From: Siphonodentalium dalli
Taxonomy: Eukaryota; Mollusca; Scaphopoda; Gadilida; Siphonodentaliidae
Direction: 5' to 3'
Assembly (NCBI GenBank): GCA_032622095.1
Contig: CP136069.1
Location: forward strand, 17,747,326 to 17,811,325
Length of the DNA stretch: 64,000 bases
Every line of letters starts with the position of its first letter. Position 1 is the first letter of the stretch. This document shows positions 34,188-46,089 of this stretch, in pieces. Below the pieces are notes generated by a model, which saw nothing but the letters and a program-made list of their open reading frames with translations, was not told the origin of the DNA and made no database searches. The translations under genes were made by a program, and so were the position numbers.

Positions 34188-34283
34188 CGCCACGTCATAC
34201 GGTGCGGGGGCGGTGGTACTTTGATCTTTGTTTACATACAACGTCGTTACGTCATACGGTGCGGGGGCGGGGTACTTTCCTTT
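34188..34283. promoter_or_regulatory. Subterminal GC-rich direct repeat (right arm)
   Basis: GTCATACGGTGCGGGGGCGG occurs twice, mirror of 16715-16810. Several GTATAC palindromes lie just inside (about 33999-34170). Confidence 0.45.
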
Positions 34284-34389
34284 GATCTCCTTTGATGTCG
34301 GTAGACAATAGGGCAGTATAATATGTACCCATACTTCCAATGTACTTCTATAATGTACCTTTACCCCTACAAGAGGCGTCTATGCAGCA

Positions 34390-34395
34390 GATAAC
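34390..34395 (+). repeat. Target-site duplication, right copy (GATAAC)
   Basis: Direct copy of 16603-16608, directly outside the right end of the palindromic element. Confidence 0.85.
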
Positions 34396-36199
34396 GATTG
34401 AGTTTATCTACTCGTATACTAAAAGATTTAGCGACGGACTCAAACAGATTACTGTATATAGCTAACAGTAGCTGGCTTTTGAAGCCTGAAATTGAAAATA
34501 TAAACCAGGAGATCGCCCGGGGCCTTGTTCAGATATTCTAGCTATACTTAATTCTTTTCAATTTCACCATGGTACATGTATACCGCCGGTATAGGCTTGG
34601 TAGATGAACGATGTTGGATAGTCTGTTGAAGTTACACGGAGTTTTCTGACATAATATCCATAAAAGTCTTTGTAAAATCAATCCTTGTATGGGTACTCAT
34701 GGTGATAGGAATGGAAAATAGACACAAAATGAACAGAAACCCCCTTCTACCATTCTGGCAAACATATGTGCAGGAAGAAATATTGACGATTGCCTCATGC
34801 TTAAACTGCTTCTTGTCACCAGTTCATACAAAGTATCGGTACATTTCCACACGTGCATTTCTATGACGACCAAGATGGGATCTTGACAAATTTGAACTAG
34901 AACTCAAGCAATATATTTACTTGTATTACAGCGATTTATGTATCACTACATGTATGTATATAATTAGTTTGTCTCATATACAAGTAGCGCTAATGTGTAT
35001 CTGGACCATAACACTCTCGTTAGGTGGGATGAGTATAAAATTATTCACATATGCCTGCACAGTTGATGTCGAATCCGGTCCACGATTAAACGTATACTTA
35101 TATTTTTTGTATTTTTGATGGAATAAATACTGTTTAAACTAAAGTCTATCTGATCAAACTGGATTGATTTTCACGTGAACATGTATGGATCTCTTCGTAC
35201 AATAGCCTCACCATGACCGTGTTCTGCTGAAGTTAATCTATATATGCCACTCGGTTGGGGGAGATTATCAAGATGCATGAATGCAGCATGATATATACAT
35301 TTTATGGGATATAGCCAGACTGTCTGATAATTCCTAGTCGAATGTAATGTTATCAGTTTGAGTCGTTAGGATATATATGGATCGGCCAACATAATATGAT
35401 ATGAAAGATGCCATTATTATTATTATAGTGAACCATTGCCATCTCCGTAGTTACACGTGCTAATTCAACTTCCTTCATTTCCACAGTTCCTTTCGTTCAT
35501 GATAACGTTATAACCAGAATCAACATGGCACGTCATGAGCTGTTTTTAAGAAGTTAGTGGACTGCGTTGCCCCGTAATGTCATTCAGTATTAAGAACCTG
35601 GATTCCAGAGTATATTAGACATAATAAATCAAACTGATGACATGACACCGGAAGACCCATCACTACCAATGGATGCTTCACCCGTTTCCCAACGTGTGGT
35701 CGTACAGTTTGTCAAAACGCGGGAGTTAGTATCATAATAAAAATCGCATGTCTATTTTGGCTCGTATCTATTGCGCTTACCATTCACATTCTTTCGTCAT
35801 CTAAGCTGCAGGGTTGGATATGCAGAGCAGTTGCGCAGTCACTGTTGATTTCGATAAACTTCAAAATAATCACTAATCAAGTGCGACCGGCAGCACAGAC
35901 ATAACCATTTCCCAGAACCACTTTCATATTAAACCGATGTACAAACGTAAGGCATTGTCTAACTGAACTCTTTTCAAAACTCCACATATGCAATGAAAGT
36001 GGTTGGACTACTTTGTTGAAAAAAATCATCCAGATTTCAGAACCTGGTATTCACAATATGTCACTTTAAGCTTGATACGGGACACTACCGCTTATACGGA
36101 TATATTACCCACCTATGCATGTCTATTCTATTTTGATCTGTCGTGGTTATCAATACGATTGAAACCTGCTAAGTTCAGCTAAACGATGTTCAAATGGTG
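34396..36199. other. Intron 4 DNA right of the palindromic element
   Basis: AT-rich sequence, probably the central part of the older foldback element that the palindrome split. No coding or RNA gene was recognised; a 65-codon frame at 34921-35118 is not similar to anything known to me. Confidence 0.4.
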
Positions 36200-37375
36200 T
36201 TACAAATTAAAGGTTACAGCGCAACTAACAGTTAGCCAAGCAGGTCAAATGACAGCCATATAATTAATTCTACTATTGTTTGTGTTTTTATAAACAAGGG
36301 TGTATTGTTTCTTGCTTGCCAAGATTCATGGTATAGCTGACGAGTACAATCCCACTTCATAGCTATCACAATAAACAATTGTGCATTGCTACCTTCTGTG
36401 ATACACTATATGCATTTTCTACATATATGTTACGACAAGAACTAATACCAACGATTAACTGCATCATCAATTACCATTTGTTATGGTAACCACTAATATT
36501 TATCAATTAGTAATATGGTTTAGAGTAATTATTAACTATTAACACTTGCCCCCCCCCCCCACCAAGCTAAGATGGCGGTCTAAGATACTTTCTAATTTCA
36601 CATAGTAAGTTGGATTTTCTTTATATCAGGAAATTTGAAGAAATGGCGCGTATGCCGTATATGACATCGCTAATGTGTATAAGAAACTATAGCTATGCGC
36701 ATTTACTTAAAAGTAGCCGATTAACCTAATTCCCCTTGATGGAATGCCAGGGCGACATTTGGCGATGTACCGTAACGAACACTAACTTTTGTATTTTGAC
36801 TGCCATTTTGGAAGCCATCTTGGATGAAATTGAACAGTTTTGTTGAAGTGTGATAATAATTCCATATGTGGCACGAATACTTTCCCCATCACTGAATGCC
36901 GCTTATTTCTTTAAATCTATTGCTACAATATCGGAATTGATTTTTGACAAGATGCTATAATTCGGTTGTCTAAAGTGGATTTTTGACAGATCGAACATGT
37001 TTTGTACAATACAATTGGTCACCACATTGCTGAAGCAATTATTAAACACAGAATTGTCACAATTCGCTATCGCTACCAAGCGGAAGGTCATTTACATGAT
37101 ATTCTTGAAAATCGCAAAATTGTTGATTTTCTGGTCCCATTTTGGCAGCCATCTTTGACTGGAATAACATTTTCCCGTGAAATTGGGTACTGTACTTTGA
37201 AAACTACTACTAATGAATTCCCCTAACTGAACAAAATGTATAACAATTCAGAAATATGCGCAGAATTCGTAAGTTCTTAGGACAACCATTCATCTGAACT
37301 GAACTGAAAATGACGTCATCTTTATGACGTCATGTTTCTCTCCAGTCGCGGACCCATGAAGTCTAACAAACTTTT
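36200..37375 (-). repeat. Right arm of the older degenerate foldback element
   Basis: It contains inverted relatives of the left arm: TTTGGAAGCCATCTTGG at about 36810, CATTTTGGCAGCCATCTTTG at about 37140, TGACGTCATCTTTATGACGT at about 37310, and the terminal CCAGTCGCGGACCCATGAAG. Agreement is patchy, so it is old. Confidence 0.5.
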
Positions 37376-37571
37376 TTCCGACAAAGTAAGTGATACCCTA
37401 TCATAATATCATAGTCTCTACATTTGTTCATAAAATTCCCACGAAAGTACATAAGCGTTTCTACTAATTCAATCTCTGCAATAAAATGATGATTTATAAT
37501 AATGTCATGAGGGTGAATTAATCGGACATATAACAACATCACTGGGAGCTGCGCTGGTTCAACGTTAAAGA

Positions 37572-38022
37572 CCCTGTGCCAATGCATTCTCTTGTACCAT
37601 AGGTCGCCTCGCACATATAAGATAAAGCATTGGCCTAACAATTTGTTAACATTTTTATCAAATTTTCTTACATTCTCTGACATTCTTTAACAAATTTTAT
37701 CAGTTTCTTGGCAGTGATTTCTCAATATTTTTTTTTACATTCTATAACAATTTTAGAATTTTTTTTATCAGTTTTTCTTACATTCTTGAAATTGTTTTTA
37801 CCATTATTGATATTATTTACATTCTTTATCATTTTGTCTTACTTTCTTTAACGTTTTTATCATTATTTCTTACATTCATTAACAATTTGTTATCATTTTT
37901 TTCATACATTCTTTAACAATTATAAAACATAATATAAAATTTGTTAGTCCAATGCATTCTCTTATATAAGCGAGGCGACCTATATGGTCGACTCGCCAAT
38001 ATAAAATAATACATTGACACAG
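37572..38022. mobile_element. Foldback element with CCCTGTGCC ends, second good copy
   Basis: It starts CCCTGTGCCAATGCATTCTC and ends in TTGACACAGGG. Both ends carry the hairpin arms (the left one shortened), and the core is AT-rich with repeated TTTTATCATTTTTCTTACATTC-type words. Upstream GCGCTGGTTCAACGTTAAAG is shared with the 4770 copy, so the true element may start earlier. Confidence 0.65.
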
Positions 38023-38059
38023 GGTTTTCGCAAAATTCCAGGATTTATATGCACCAATG

Positions 38060-41000
38060 CACATTCAATACACTGTACAGCATGGTAAGGGATATATAAT
38101 ACACTGTGCAGCATGGGAAGGGATATACAATACACTGTACAGCATGGTAAGGGATATACAATACACTGTACAGCATGGGAAGGGATATACAATACACTGT
38201 ACAGCATGGGAAGGGATATACAATACACTGTACAGCATGGTAAGGGATATACAATACACTGTACAGCATGGTAAGGGATATACAATACACTGTACAGCAT
38301 GGTAAGGGATATACAATAAACTGTACAACATGGTAAGGGACATTCAATACACTGTACAACATGGTAAGGGATATACAATACACTGTACAGCATGGGAAGG
38401 GATATACAATACACTGTACATCATGGGAAGGGATATACAATACACTGTACAGCATGGGAAGGGATATACAATACACTGTACAGCATGGTAAGGGATATAC
38501 AATAAACTGTACAACATGGTAAGGGACATTCAATACACTGTACAACATGGTAAGGGATATACAATACACTGTACAGCATGGGAAGGGATATACAATACAC
38601 TGTACATCATGGGAAGGGATATACAATACACTGTACAGCATGGGAAGGGATATACAATACACTGTACATCATGGGAAGGATATACAATACACTGTACAGC
38701 ATGGGAAGGGATATACAATACACTGTACAGCATGGGAAGGGATATACAATACACTGTACATCATGGGAAGGATATACAATACACTGTACATCATGGGAAG
38801 CGATATACAATACACTGTACAGCATGGGAAGGGATATACAATACACTGTACAGCATGGGAAGGATATACAATACACTGTACAGCATGGTGGGGGATATAC
38901 AATACACTGTACAGCATGTGAAGGGATATACAATAAACTGTACATCATTGCAAGGGATATATAATACAATGTACAGCATGAGAATGGATATACAATACAC
39001 TGTACAGCATGTGAAGGGATATACAATACACTGTACAGCATGGGAAGGGATATAAAATACACTGTACAGCATGGGAAGGGATATTCAATACACTGTACAG
39101 CATGGGAAGGGATATAAAATACACTGTACAGCATGGGAAGGATATACAATACACTGTACAGCATGGGAAGGGATATACAATACACTGTACAGCATGGGAA
39201 GGGATATACAATACACTGTACAGCATGGTAAGGGATATACAATACACTGTACAGCATGGGAAGGGATATACAATACACTGTACAGCATGGTAAGGGATAT
39301 ACAATACACTGTACAGCATGGTGGGGGATATACAATACACTGTACAGCATGGGAAGAGATATATAATACACTGTACAGCATGGGAAGTGATATACAATAC
39401 ACTGTACAGCATGGTGGGGGATATTCAATACACTGTACAGCATGGGAAGGGATATTCAATACACTGTACAGCATGGTGGGGGATATACAATACACTGTAC
39501 ATCATGGTAAGGGATATACAATACACTGTACAGCATGGGAAGGGATATACAATACACTGTACAGCATGTGAAGGGATATACAATACACTGTACAGCATGG
39601 GAAGGGATATTCAATACACTGTACATCATGGTGGGGGATATAAAATACACTGTACAGCATGGGAAGGGATATACAATACACTGTACATCATGGGAAGGGA
39701 TATACAATACACTGTACAGCATGGGAAGGGATATACAATACACCGTACAGCATGGGAAGGGATATACAATACACTGTACAGCATGGGAAGGGATATTCAA
39801 TACACTGTACAGCATGGGAAGGGATATACAATACACAGTACAGCATGGTAAGGGATATACAATACACTGTACAGCATGGGAAGGGATATACAATACACTG
39901 TACAGCATGGTGGGGGATATTCAATACACTGTACAGCATGGGAAGGGATATTCAATACACTGTACAGCATGGGAAGGGATATTCAATACACTGTACATCA
40001 TGGTAAGGGATATACAATACACTGTACAGCATGGGAAGGGATATACAATACACTGTACATCATGGTAAGGGATATACAATACACTGTACAGCATGGTGGG
40101 GGTATTCAATACACTGTACAGCATGGGAAGGGATATTCAATACACTGTACAGCATGGTGTGGGATATTCAATACACTGTACAGCATGGGAAGGGATATAA
40201 AATACACTGTACAGCATGGTGGGGGATATACAAAACACTGTACAGCATGGGAAGGGATATAAAATACACTGTACAGCATGGGAAGGATATACAATACACC
40301 GTACAGCATGGTAGGGGATATACAATACACTGTACAGCATGTGAAGGGATATACAATACACTGTACAGCATGGTGGGGGATATAAAATACACTGTACAGC
40401 ATGGGAAGGGATATACAATACACTGTACATCATGGTAAGGGATATACAATACACTGTACAGCATGGAAAGGGATATAAAATACACTGTACAGCATGGGAA
40501 GGATATACAATACACCGTACAGCATGGTGGGGGATATACAATACACTGTACAGCATGTGAAGGGATATACAATACACTGTACAGCATGGTGGGGGATATA
40601 AAATACACTGTACAGCATGGGAAGGGATATACAATACACTGTACATCATGGTAAGGGATATACAATACACTGTACAGCATGGAAAGGGATATAAAATACA
40701 CTGTACAGCATGGGAAGGGGTATACAATACACTGTACAGCATGGGAAGGATATACAATACACTGTACATCATGGGAAGGGATATACAATACACTGTACAG
40801 CATGGGAAGGATATACAATACACTGTACATCATGGTAAGGGATATACAATACACTGTACAGCATGGGAAGGGATATACAATACACTGTACATCATGTGAA
40901 GGGATATACAATACACTGTACAGCATGGGAAGGGATATAACATACACTGTATAGCATGGGAAGGGATATACAATACACTGTACAGCATGGTAAGGGATAT

Positions 41001-41845
41001 AACATACACTGTATAGCATGGGAAGGGATATACAATACACTGTACAGCATGGGAAGAGATATACAATACACTGTACAGCATGGGAAGGGATATATAATAC
41101 ACTGTACAGCATGGGAAGGGATATATAATACACTGTACAGCATGGGAAGGGATATACAATACACTGTACAGCATGGGAAGGGATATACAATACACTGTAC
41201 AGCATGGGAAGGGATATACAATACACTGTACATCATGGGAAGTGATATTCAATACACTGTACAGCATGGGAAGGGATATACAATACACTGTACAGCATGG
41301 GAAGGGATATACAATACACTGTACATCATGTGAAGGGATATACAATACACTGTACATCATGGTAAGGGATATACAATACACCATACATCATGGGAAGGGA
41401 TATACAATACACTGTACATCATGGGAAGTTATATTCAATACACTGTACAGCATGGGAAGGGATATACAATACACTGTACATCATGGGAAGGGATATACAA
41501 TACACTGTACAGCATGGGAAGGGATATAAAATACACTGTACAGCATGGGAAGGGATATACAATACACTGTACATCATGGGCAGGGATATACAATACAATG
41601 TACAGCATGGGAAGGGATATTCAATACACTGTACAGCATGGGAAGGGATATACAATACACTGTACATCATGTGAAGGGATATACAATACAATGTACAGCA
41701 TGGGAAGGGATATACAATACACTGTACATCATGGGAAGGGATATACAATACAATGTACAGCATGGGAAGGGATATTCAATACACTGTACAGCATGGGAAG
41801 GGATATACAATACACTGTACAGCATGGGAAGGGATATACAATGCT
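38060..41845. repeat. 31-bp satellite array, about 120 copies
   Basis: The unit contains GGATATACAATACACTGTAC then AGCATGGGAAG, with recurrent variants (CATCATGG, TATTCAAT, GGTAAGG, GGTGGGGG, TATAAAAT). Single-base losses give some 30-bp units. It contains the palindrome CTGTACAG. The unit has no stop codon in several frames and is not a multiple of three, so long periodic open frames on both strands are by-products. The array ends about 126 bp before exon 4. Confidence 0.97.
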
Positions 41846-41971
41846 CGTCCGATCTATCACTGGCACTTGAGTCATCCCATCTTTTTTGCCCATAGTTGCG
41901 GTGATATTTTTTTTAATTGAACACATTTATTATGGTATTCCACAGTGTTTAACGAATTTCAATTCATACAG

Positions 41972-42066
41972 GATCGGATCGAGTAGCGAAGACAGAGGCT
42001 TACTCAAGTGGAACGATGCTCCAAGTCATTTGCATGCAGCCATCCTTAAATATATATGCCAAATAT
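41972..42066 (+). CDS. Exon 4: C-type lectin domain A, C-terminal part
   Basis: It begins in phase 2 after TTCATACAG, completing a tryptophan with exon 3, and ends in phase 1 before the donor GTGAGT. It encodes IGSSSEDRGLLKWNDAPSH and then LHAAILKYICQI. WND and the final YIC are the typical end of a C-type lectin domain. The family normally has a cysteine three residues after the D of WND; here that position is serine (AGT, one change from TGT). Its partner cysteine in exon 3 is also missing. The next exon joins T to AT to give tyrosine. Confidence 0.8.
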
Positions 42067-43031
42067 GTGAGTATTATATTATAGTATAGAAAGCGTTGTT
42101 TGTGTATATTTAATTGTGCACCTACCACAGAAATTCAGCATTTTTTTATACCAGCTGCCATCATGGACGTCATTTTGAATTGAAAATTTCGCTCAATGCG
42201 GATTTTAGCTATATGATTAAGGCCACTTTCCGGCACAAAATTAGACCAACAAACCTTCATTATAAATTTCTTCAGGGTCTGAACCTCTGACGACCAGCCT
42301 AGTTATGTTCCTCCTCCATTAATTTCGATTTTCCGTAAATTGGGTTTGTAAATCATCATTACCAAGGGGAATACGTGGATGACGTAATAATTATAATTGT
42401 ACTTAGTCTAGGCGGTGCTGGGGGTGACCGTCGCACATCGGGAAAATTTATGCGACCATCTTTTTCTTATGGGAAAATTAATCTAGTTTTCGAGTTCAGA
42501 GGGCGCCGAGCCGAAATAGGTAACAAAATATACATTTTCGCTATCTTTCATACGGTACCCTACCGAAAAATAGACACATTAACAGGCAATGGACAACCGG
42601 TTGACCGGGCATCAACATGGGAAAGAATGAACACATATTTGCAATTTATGGGGCAAGTGTTCACACTTAATCAGATTCGACATTGTATTTTGCTTTCGTT
42701 CTGATTTCGTGACGTCATGGTAAAATATGTAGCGTGACGTGTCAAAAATTCATGGCGTTTGAGACACAGTGTCGTACGTCAACTCTGTGCATTTATAGTA
42801 TATCTGTCGAATTCTTCCAAGTTATATATTTTTGGAAATGTATTATATATCTCCAAATGGTAAACTAATCGACAAAAGCTTAACCCTCACCCCAATTTCA
42901 CAAATATCCACTTAAATGCATCCATGCAGGTTGTTTCCAATAAAACATCGACAATGCATATTTTATAGTATCATACAGGGTAGAACAATCAGGGGACATG
43001 GAGAATTCAACAATTCGATTCGATTACCCAT
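42067..43031. other. Intron 5, 5' part
   Basis: No element was recognised. The open frame at 42375-42704 shows no family similarity I can name. Confidence 0.4.
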
Positions 43032-43266
43032 GTGATATATGGAGTTATTATAGAGTATGTGATATCCTGATATCACGTGATATATGGAGTTATTATAGAG
43101 TATGTGATGAGTATGTGATATCCTGATATCACGTGATATATGGAGTTATTATAGAGTATGTGATACCCTGGTATCACGTGATATATGGAGTTATTATAGA
43201 GTATGTGATACCCTGATATCACGTGATATATGGAGTTATTATAGGGTATGTGATACCCTGATATCA
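43032..43266 (+). repeat. 45-bp tandem repeat, 5 copies
   Basis: The unit contains GTGATATATGGAGTTATTAT and AGAGTATGTGATATCCTGAT, with the junction palindrome GATATCACGTGATAT. Spacing is 45 bp except one 56-bp copy with a duplicated GAGTATGTGAT. Confidence 0.9.
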
Positions 43267-43997
43267 ATTAAAAATTTATAAGATAGGTCTAATCGTGTAG
43301 ATAACAAATATTAGGCTAATTAATTAGCGGCGTGCCTGTGAAGACCTAGATGACAGACAGGGAAATATATGCACACTTTATTACTGAGACTGAGGGTGAG
43401 GGAATAACAAAGCATTCGTAGAAATAAATCTGACTCAGACAACATTTTAATAGAGTTGGCATTACAATTGTGCTGCCACCAGACGCGCTTTGGAGAGTTC
43501 AATTTGTTGAAATACGTCATTGCACACGACGAACGTCATGCCAATATAACTTATCGATGTGAGACATCTGTAACGGGACTTATGGCGTAAACGATAGGAG
43601 ATTTTGACATTTTTTTGCTGATAATTCTTCAGAATAAATGTGAAGTAGCTACGCATGACCAGGACTGTCGGCAGAACATATACATTATTGTGGTGAATTT
43701 ACGGTAACATTCGCAACTCGGTTGACCATAAACCCCAAGCCGGCAATGTCACACCATATGTTACCGTCAATCCACCACAATAACTTATAATAAATTATAA
43801 TGTTAATTTTGTTGTATAAAATACTGAAATTTTCCACGTTTCCGTTATCTGAGTGAAATATAAATATCACTGTTTGAAAATATTTTCGTGGATATGGTCG
43901 TTGTTAAGAGCTATAATCCGTTCAATTCTACGTCTATTCTTTATTTCCAAAATAAGTTACTTTACTGTTTGAAAATATTACCATCTCTCTTTACCAG
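43267..43997. other. Intron 5, 3' part
   Basis: A short inverted pair is visible: GTGGTGAATTTACGGTAACA (43690) against GTTACCGTCAATCCACCAC (43760). The acceptor of exon 5 is TCTCTTTACCAG. Confidence 0.4.
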
Positions 43998-44315
43998 ATG
44001 ATACGGATTGTGACTTTGTTCGAGCGCATCCATCTCCCTTGTGTAACTCGTCGGCAACGCCATCTTGTTTGTTGGTGCAGTACGAAAATGACTGCTACTA
44101 TATCTCGAATAAACACAACATGACGTGGGATACGGCGAGGGAGGATTGCACAACGAACCTTGGCTACAACGCAGACCTCGCCGCACTGTCGAATGAAGAT
44201 ATCAATCATATGATCCAGAATGCCATCATGAACGATACAGAATTCTATAACGCAAATTACTGGATAGGGGGTTTGGAAGACACAAACAGATTGTTCGCGT
44301 GGAACAACGATTACC
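43998..44315 (+). CDS. Exon 5: C-type lectin domain B, N-terminal part
   Basis: It follows CTCTTTACCAG in phase 1 and ends in phase 1 before the consensus donor GTAAGT. It encodes about 106 residues: a cysteine-containing linker (CDF...LCNSS...SC), then ENDCYYISN...MTWDTAREDC, LAALSNEDI and NYWIGGLED...FAWNNDY, the standard first two thirds of a C-type lectin domain. NMT and NDT are possible N-glycosylation sites. The rest of the domain is in exon 6, 14 kb downstream, beyond an intron filled with retrotransposons. The domain assignment is confident. Confidence 0.87.
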
Positions 44316-45159
44316 GTAAGTTCTGCTAAAGTGATGTGAAACACTCCGGTAGGGTGACCAAGTAGAATAATCTTGCTCAAAGTAGTTATTTTTTAACGAA
44401 TATATGAGTCCAAATTTACAAGACACACAGTCATTCTTATATATCAATTAAATTCAATGACTCTCGATGGCGAAATAATTTGCGTTGGTTTATCGCCGTT
44501 GTTGCGTCCCGAATCGGGATGTAAATATTTACAATTGCGCGTTGTGCAGACGTTGTTTTCTGTGGAGTGGTGTGGTCGATTTCGTTGAGATTTTTTGCGA
44601 TGTTAGTAGAATTCTATATTCCCCTAGTTGGCATAGCGCATGAGTCCTAACATCAGTCCCATGCACCCGATCAAGTCCATAATATGTTTTTAAAGGCATT
44701 TATTGCCTTCGTTATACATGTAGGTTATAATTTAGAAGTATCAGTTACCAATTATGAAAATTTCCTCATGAATATTATAAAATATTGCACAGCTTGGAGG
44801 TGACTATGCCAAAATAGTGGTCCTAGGGGAGGAATAGTCACCGAGCCGGAGGCGAGGGGATTGATATAATATTCTTTGTTTATGGCGGTTTAACGGATGT
44901 GACATTACTTCCCCCGTTACATGAAATATCATACACTGTCACAACTCGTCGAAGTGACATAAAATTATCCCTTCCCCTTCCGGAGAAAAAAAGTTCCTCA
45001 GTTCTACAGCATGTAACAACACTACGATCATGATATCAACCCTTTAAAACTCATACGACAACCTCTGGCCCTGAAACTCAATAGTGCGGCGATTTTTGTT
45101 TTGCAGCACATGGGTATATTGTGTTGTAGAATGCAAACTCATCTAGAGCACGTTTTTAT
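44316..45159. other. Intron 6, 5' part
   Basis: No recognised element except that the last part may be 5' sequence of the LINE fragment that follows. Confidence 0.4.
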
Positions 45160-45531
45160 ATGAGTATTAAAACGAGGCCGGGCATGGGTCGCTATCTAAG
45201 TTTCTTACCGGCTCACTTAGCAAACATTTTGCTAAAATTTAGAACCGCAAATATAAAACTGCCTGTCGAATATACAAGATGGAAATCTAAATCTGTGGAT
45301 AATGGTGACAAAACCTGTGATATTTGCGGTGATGGCACGGGTGATGAATACCATTTTATTATTATTTGCAAAGAACTACAGATAATTCGGGCAGACTATA
45401 TCCCGAAATATTACTGGGAGAATCCTACGAAAGAAAAATTCGAAAGACTATTATCTTTGGAAAATCAACTATTACTGAAAAACGTTAGTATTTTTATCAA
45501 ATTGGCATCAAGAAAATTAAAATATGACTGA
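45160..45531 (+). pseudogene. LINE 3' fragment
   Basis: An open frame of about 120 codons contains CDICGDGTGDEYHFIIICKE, the CxxC...H...C knuckle found at the C-terminus of several non-LTR retrotransposon polymerases, and ends with a stop after ASRKLKYD. No RT core precedes it, so it is a truncated insertion. It lies in the intron in the same orientation as the host gene. Confidence 0.55.
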
Positions 45532-46089
45532 GCCGATTATTCCAAATTGAAAAACGTGTGAGTAGGTGCATTATTTATATCCGTGAATAATTATTTCAGG
45601 CAAAATATTATGATAATGATATTATAAAGGATTAAATTATAATATAATATATATAAGATATTATAATACATATTACGATATATATCTATACATTTATCAT
45701 ATTATATATTAATATATGTATGATTGTGTAACAATTGTTTTTTTGTGACCTATTGTAAATATTGTAAATATTGTATATATGTTATAGCATGTTTCGCCTT
45801 AATTGACGACTTTGCAATAAACAATCAATCTATAAACTGGCACAACGCGAGTAGATTGTTCTGGGGTAACTACCTTCAGTATATATGTGTCTATACTAGC
45901 CTGATATAACCGTTGGTTACAGAAACCATTTTCTTATCATTTGGATGGTCACACATGACTAAGCAACAACTGAAGAATTCATCGTCATCAAGATCACGGA
46001 ACACGTTTTGTGACTTATAGTTGCGGTAACATGCAGTGAATAAGTCTTACATTCAGAGTTAATGACATATCCTTTCAGCACATTGTGGA
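45532..46089. other. AT-rich intron sequence
   Basis: Runs of TATA words follow the LINE fragment. Nothing else was recognised. Confidence 0.4.

Larger units (their letters stand above)
16609..34389. mobile_element. 17.8-kb palindromic integrated element carrying IAP and PC4-like genes
   Basis: The two arms (16609-25010 and 25993-34389) are inverted and nearly identical. Matching positions add to 50998 outside the CT repeat and 51002 inside it, so the only length differences noticed are 4 nt in that microsatellite and one A at the inner edge. The centre is about 980 bp of unique sequence. The ends read TGCTGCATAGAC and its complement, so the element is TG...CA, with the 6-bp flanking repeat GATAAC. 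TG/CA ends with 4-6 bp duplications are the mark of RVE-type integrases (retroviruses, Maverick/Polinton-like elements). Each arm has two intronless genes. No integrase, DNA polymerase or capsid gene was recognised, so movement would need help in trans. Confidence 0.85.
25993..34389 (-). repeat. Right 8.4-kb arm of the palindromic element
   Basis: Reverse complement of the left arm. It carries the plus-strand copies of the IAP and PC4-like genes. It ends CATACAAGAGGCG-type sequence then TCTATGCAGCA, next to GATAAC. Confidence 0.9.

Noticed and set aside
16609-34389. Palindrome as an assembly or long-read foldback artefact
   Set aside because: The centre is unique, the outer flanks differ, the arms differ in microsatellite length, and a 6-bp direct repeat lies at the exact ends. 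It should still be confirmed with reads.
38045-41870. Many long open frames on both strands, up to 352 codons, with repeated YTVQHGKGYTIHCTAW or YSVLYIPSHAVQCIVY
   Set aside because: They are translations of the 31-bp satellite, open in several frames because the unit lacks stops; there is no start context, splice structure or family match.
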